A model generated the notes under the pieces. The model was not told the origin of the DNA, made no database searches, and saw only the letters and a list, made by a program, of their open reading frames with translations. This document shows, piece by piece, positions 60,898 to 64,000 of a stretch of 64,000 nt of DNA. The position numbers were made by a program, and so were the translations under genes. Source of the stretch: Epiperipatus broadwayi (lineage: Eukaryota; Onychophora; Udeonychophora; Euonychophora; Peripatidae); NCBI GenBank assembly GCA_028023455.1, contig JAQFVV010000157.1, forward strand, positions 1,548,001-1,612,000, in the 5' to 3' direction. Position 1 is the stretch's first letter. Every line of letters begins with the position of its first letter.

Positions 60898-63800
60898 TGT
60901 TATGTAATTGAATTAAAACATGTATGAAAGAATATTACAAAATGCGAGCATATTTTATTATTTATGAATGCAAATGAAAATATTTTATTACTAGTTTATC
61001 TTAAAAGAGCAGTTTGAATGGATATTATCCATCTAAAATTTATGCATAGCAAGATTGAGAAAAAATGAATCTTGAACTTTGAATCTTGAACTTTACACTT
61101 TTAGAAAAAGATTTACCTAGTTGAAAGAATGATGGATGAGCTATATCTTTTAAATGATTTCCTTTATTAAAAATGAGATGGATTGTAATATAACTTTTGA
61201 AGATTATTACTATATTATATAATATTGCCTGAATAGAGAAGTTGTATAATTTTATATAAAAATTATTGATTAAGATGTGCGTATTTGGAAAGAGTAAAAA
61301 ATCTTGAATTTTTAAGGTGTATTTATTGTTAATAAATGCGAATATATACGTTTTGTTTGAAGAAAATGAGGATGAACGTTGTCTGCTAAAAAATTAACAA
61401 ATGAATAAATCTTATTCCATAAAATGCTTGATATATGTTTATTAATGAAAAATATTAATATTGCTATATTTTGCTATAAAAGTATGGACCAGCATGATAA
61501 AAAATATACATACGTGAAAACTAATATTGTTTGATATGAAATTGTATTAATGAATGTTTTTAAACTGAAATATTAGTTCTTGTGATAAATATTGAGAAAA
61601 TGGACTCAATGGAATATTTAATCAGTAATATATCACCAAGATTTTTCAAGATTTAACTTTGTGATTTATGAGTTTTGTTTTATGATGCTAGGAGATAGGA
61701 GTTTTTGTTTAAACTTAACATGTTCATTAGAAATATGTTTTTTAGTTTAAATATTGACATAATTTATTTATTTTTACTAAATAAAAAAAAAGATAAGTAT
61801 CAGAAATTAATTTTCTGAAAGGTAAATAAAATACTTATAGTTTATTTGATGTTGGACGATCAAGAAGAGAAGGGGATCGCCATATATAATTCTAATAATT
61901 TATGGAATTGTAGGTAACTTGTTATGTATTTTACATCATATTTTAATATTTTAAATGATATTTTAATTGATATCTTATTTTATTATCATAATGCTTGAAT
62001 ATTAAAGCTAGATGAATCGTATTTATATGATTATGAATGTATTAATTATTTTATGAATGTAAAAGAATGCCTTGTGAGTTATCTAAAGGTATTTTAAGTT
62101 TTTTTTATAAATGCTTGAATATGCATATATTTTTACAACATGATTATGAGTTGTTAATATATCATTATGGATGGTCTATATGGAGATATGGTAATGTGAA
62201 AATGTTGATCTCTAAATCATATAATGCTACAATATAAATGAATAGATGTATGATGATGAATATTTTATCGAAATCATGTGTGCATATAAATGCTTTGAAC
62301 CTTCTTGAAGTGAATATTAGGTATTTGTTTTTAGAAAAGTAGTTTGGAGATTATTTTATAGCATGGTTGGTATTTCTTTGCGATGTTAGCAGAATTATTC
62401 AGCATGTGGAAGATGAAGGATAGTGGTCGGGAAAAGTAGTTATTAAATGAAATCCTAGATGCTAGGGATATTAAGGAAGGATATTATATGTGAATCATAT
62501 TGTGTGAAGGAGATTATATGTGAATCATATTGTTATAAGGTGATAATCTAAATACAAGTAACAGAGGACTGTATAGTTAATACATGGACAGTTGCATTCT
62601 TTCCACAGTTCAGTAAGAGTTCAAATAGAAGCCATGACTGGAATTTAGGATACATGATAAATATGTGACCTTAAGTACTGAAACCATGCTGTTTTACACT
62701 CATTTGAGTTATTATATTCATATCCCTCACTATAATCACTATCAATTGCCACAGGTATTACACCATAAATGATAGTTTTTTAAAAATGGTTAGAATAATA
62801 ACTAGACTATTGAAAGTTGGAAATTTTGTGAATGCAAGAGGAGAGAAAATTCTATCATAAATGATGTTGAATTATTTACTGTTTATAGTAAAAATGGAGA
62901 AGAAATGATTTGATATTTTATAAATGTTTGAATGTTAGAGATCATTAAACTCAAGTATTAATACATATTTTTGGTCGGATTGTGAGAGAGAGCGATGAAC
63001 GAGCGATATCCGAATGCTATGATGGATATAAATTATAAAAATGAATAAATAAAGACTGTCAAGCAATACAATTCTTTAATATAATTTAAGTTTTCTATAA
63101 GAAGAGTGAACTCATAAAACAGAGAAAAGTTATAGGATTATATTTTAAAATATTTTAAAAGTAATTAATTTTATAAAATGATGCAATAACTATATTTTTC
63201 TTTATTTAAATTTTGCATTTGAAATGCTAGAACATATCCGAAAGGTAAAGAGAAATGCTTTACTGGAATGTAAAAGAAGTGCCTAATAAATTTTTTTTAA
63301 TATTATAGTATATGTTAAGTTTTAGATAAGTGTTAATTTTAATTAAATTTTATAGTTATAATCATTATCTAGTTACAATTATTTTAATTATTTATTAATT
63401 TAATAAATCATATTTATTGTCACTGTCATATTATAATAGTGATAATGGAATGTTGTTGTCTTAATAATAAAAATAATAGATTACTATTATAATGTATTGT
63501 ATAATTTTATTTTTCCACAGAAAATAGTCGGAATGAAGGCTATTTTATGTTTGTTTATTTTATTATGTTTTTCATATGTAAATATTTTAATTTCATTAAT
63601 TTTCTTATGTTATTTTATATTGTAAATATTTCAAGTTTCTAAATTTATAGTGTTATGAACATAGTATGATTAAATTATAATAAAATTTGTTAAAGTTTTA
63701 ACTCATACTGTCTTGAGAGTTTGATTTGTCTGTTTGTGTTTTTTTTTAATCTTCATATATCCACACACATGATTTATAAAAATTATTTGGAACATTACTA

Positions 63801-64000
63801 TTGCACATGATTAATAAAAGTATATTATTATGAGTACTGTTATTACAGAAGAGCTAATTATTGGTGATTATGAAAATTAACCAATGCCAATTTTAAATAT
63901 AATATTGCAATTATATTTTCTATGAATGCCACATAATAAATAAAAGATTATATGATGTTTTATAAGAGTTTATGATAGTATTTACATTTATTGAAGAGTA
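60898..64000. other. A+T-rich stretch to the window end
   Basis: No gene recognised. A 14-bp tandem (AATCTTGAACTTTG) is at about 61066-61095 and a two-unit tandem at 62476-62533. GGATATAAATTATAAA and AATAAATAAAG at 63023-63052 look like a promoter and poly(A) signal but have no supporting gene. Confidence 0.4.
62476..62533. repeat. Tandem duplication, two units of 28-30 bp
   Basis: GAAGGATATTATATGTGAAT and GAAGGAGATTATATGTGAAT, each continuing CATATTGT, occur at 62476 and 62506. Confidence 0.85.

Noticed and set aside
63023-63052. Promoter and poly(A) signal of an LTR
   Set aside because: TATAAA and AATAAA words are expected by chance in such A+T-rich DNA, and no terminal repeat or coding region accompanies them.
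1-64000. CRISPR array, operon-like cluster or bacterial/phage system
   Set aside because: No regularly spaced repeats, no ribosome-binding sites and no tightly packed genes; introns, SINE, LINE and AFG3L2 show this is animal nuclear DNA.

Overview
This is animal nuclear DNA: strongly A+T-rich (roughly three quarters by eye), almost without long open frames, with introns, AATAAA signals and many decayed transposons. The only host gene I can name is the 3' end of AFG3L2, the mitochondrial m-AAA protease subunit, on the minus strand. It appears as two exons (51751-51945 and 47280-47507) joined by a 4.2 kb intron; its upstream exons are not visible and probably lie beyond position 64000. The AFG3L2 residues (for example a MPQPGE stretch) look arthropod-like to me. 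Together with the very low GC and the transposon mix, an arthropod, perhaps a chelicerate, is a reasonable guess, but the sequence does not prove it.

Layout. 1-731: 3' end of an RTE/BovB-type LINE. 1591-1732: tRNA-derived SINE with target-site duplications. 2298-4517: nearly full-length Tigger (pogo group) DNA transposon with a lightly broken transposase. 4958-5146: 189-bp hairpin-bearing non-autonomous element with a 14-bp duplication; a diverged relative with a 371-bp palindrome is at 19905-20323. About 6366-6680: decayed Merlin/ISXO2-like transposase. 8231-9102: hAT-type element with a perfect 8-bp duplication and an internal minisatellite. 10546-13270: LINE on the minus strand (endonuclease end, reverse transcriptase, 3' end); a second copy of its 3' end is at 30873-32150, and an endonuclease fragment is at 16205-16776. 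About 18001-18370: second RTE-like fragment. 27731-29008: DNA element of unknown superfamily with terminal inverted repeats of about 56 bp. 32856-33388: zf-RVT tail of another LINE. 34541-36062: two Penelope-like fragments in inverted, 5'-to-5' arrangement. 40499-45407: two copies of a composite repeat, one split at a TTAA by 1452 bp. 47280-51945: AFG3L2 end. 55960-57860: Penelope-like element with reverse transcriptase and GIY-YIG endonuclease. 57861-64000: A+T-rich DNA with nothing I can name.

No operon or defence-type system is present. The window is a transposon graveyard around the tail of one housekeeping gene. The most informative features are the clean insertion footprints and the architectures of the Penelope-like and hairpin elements. 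Apart from the AFG3L2 exons, nearly all open frames are chance or pieces of broken transposon genes.
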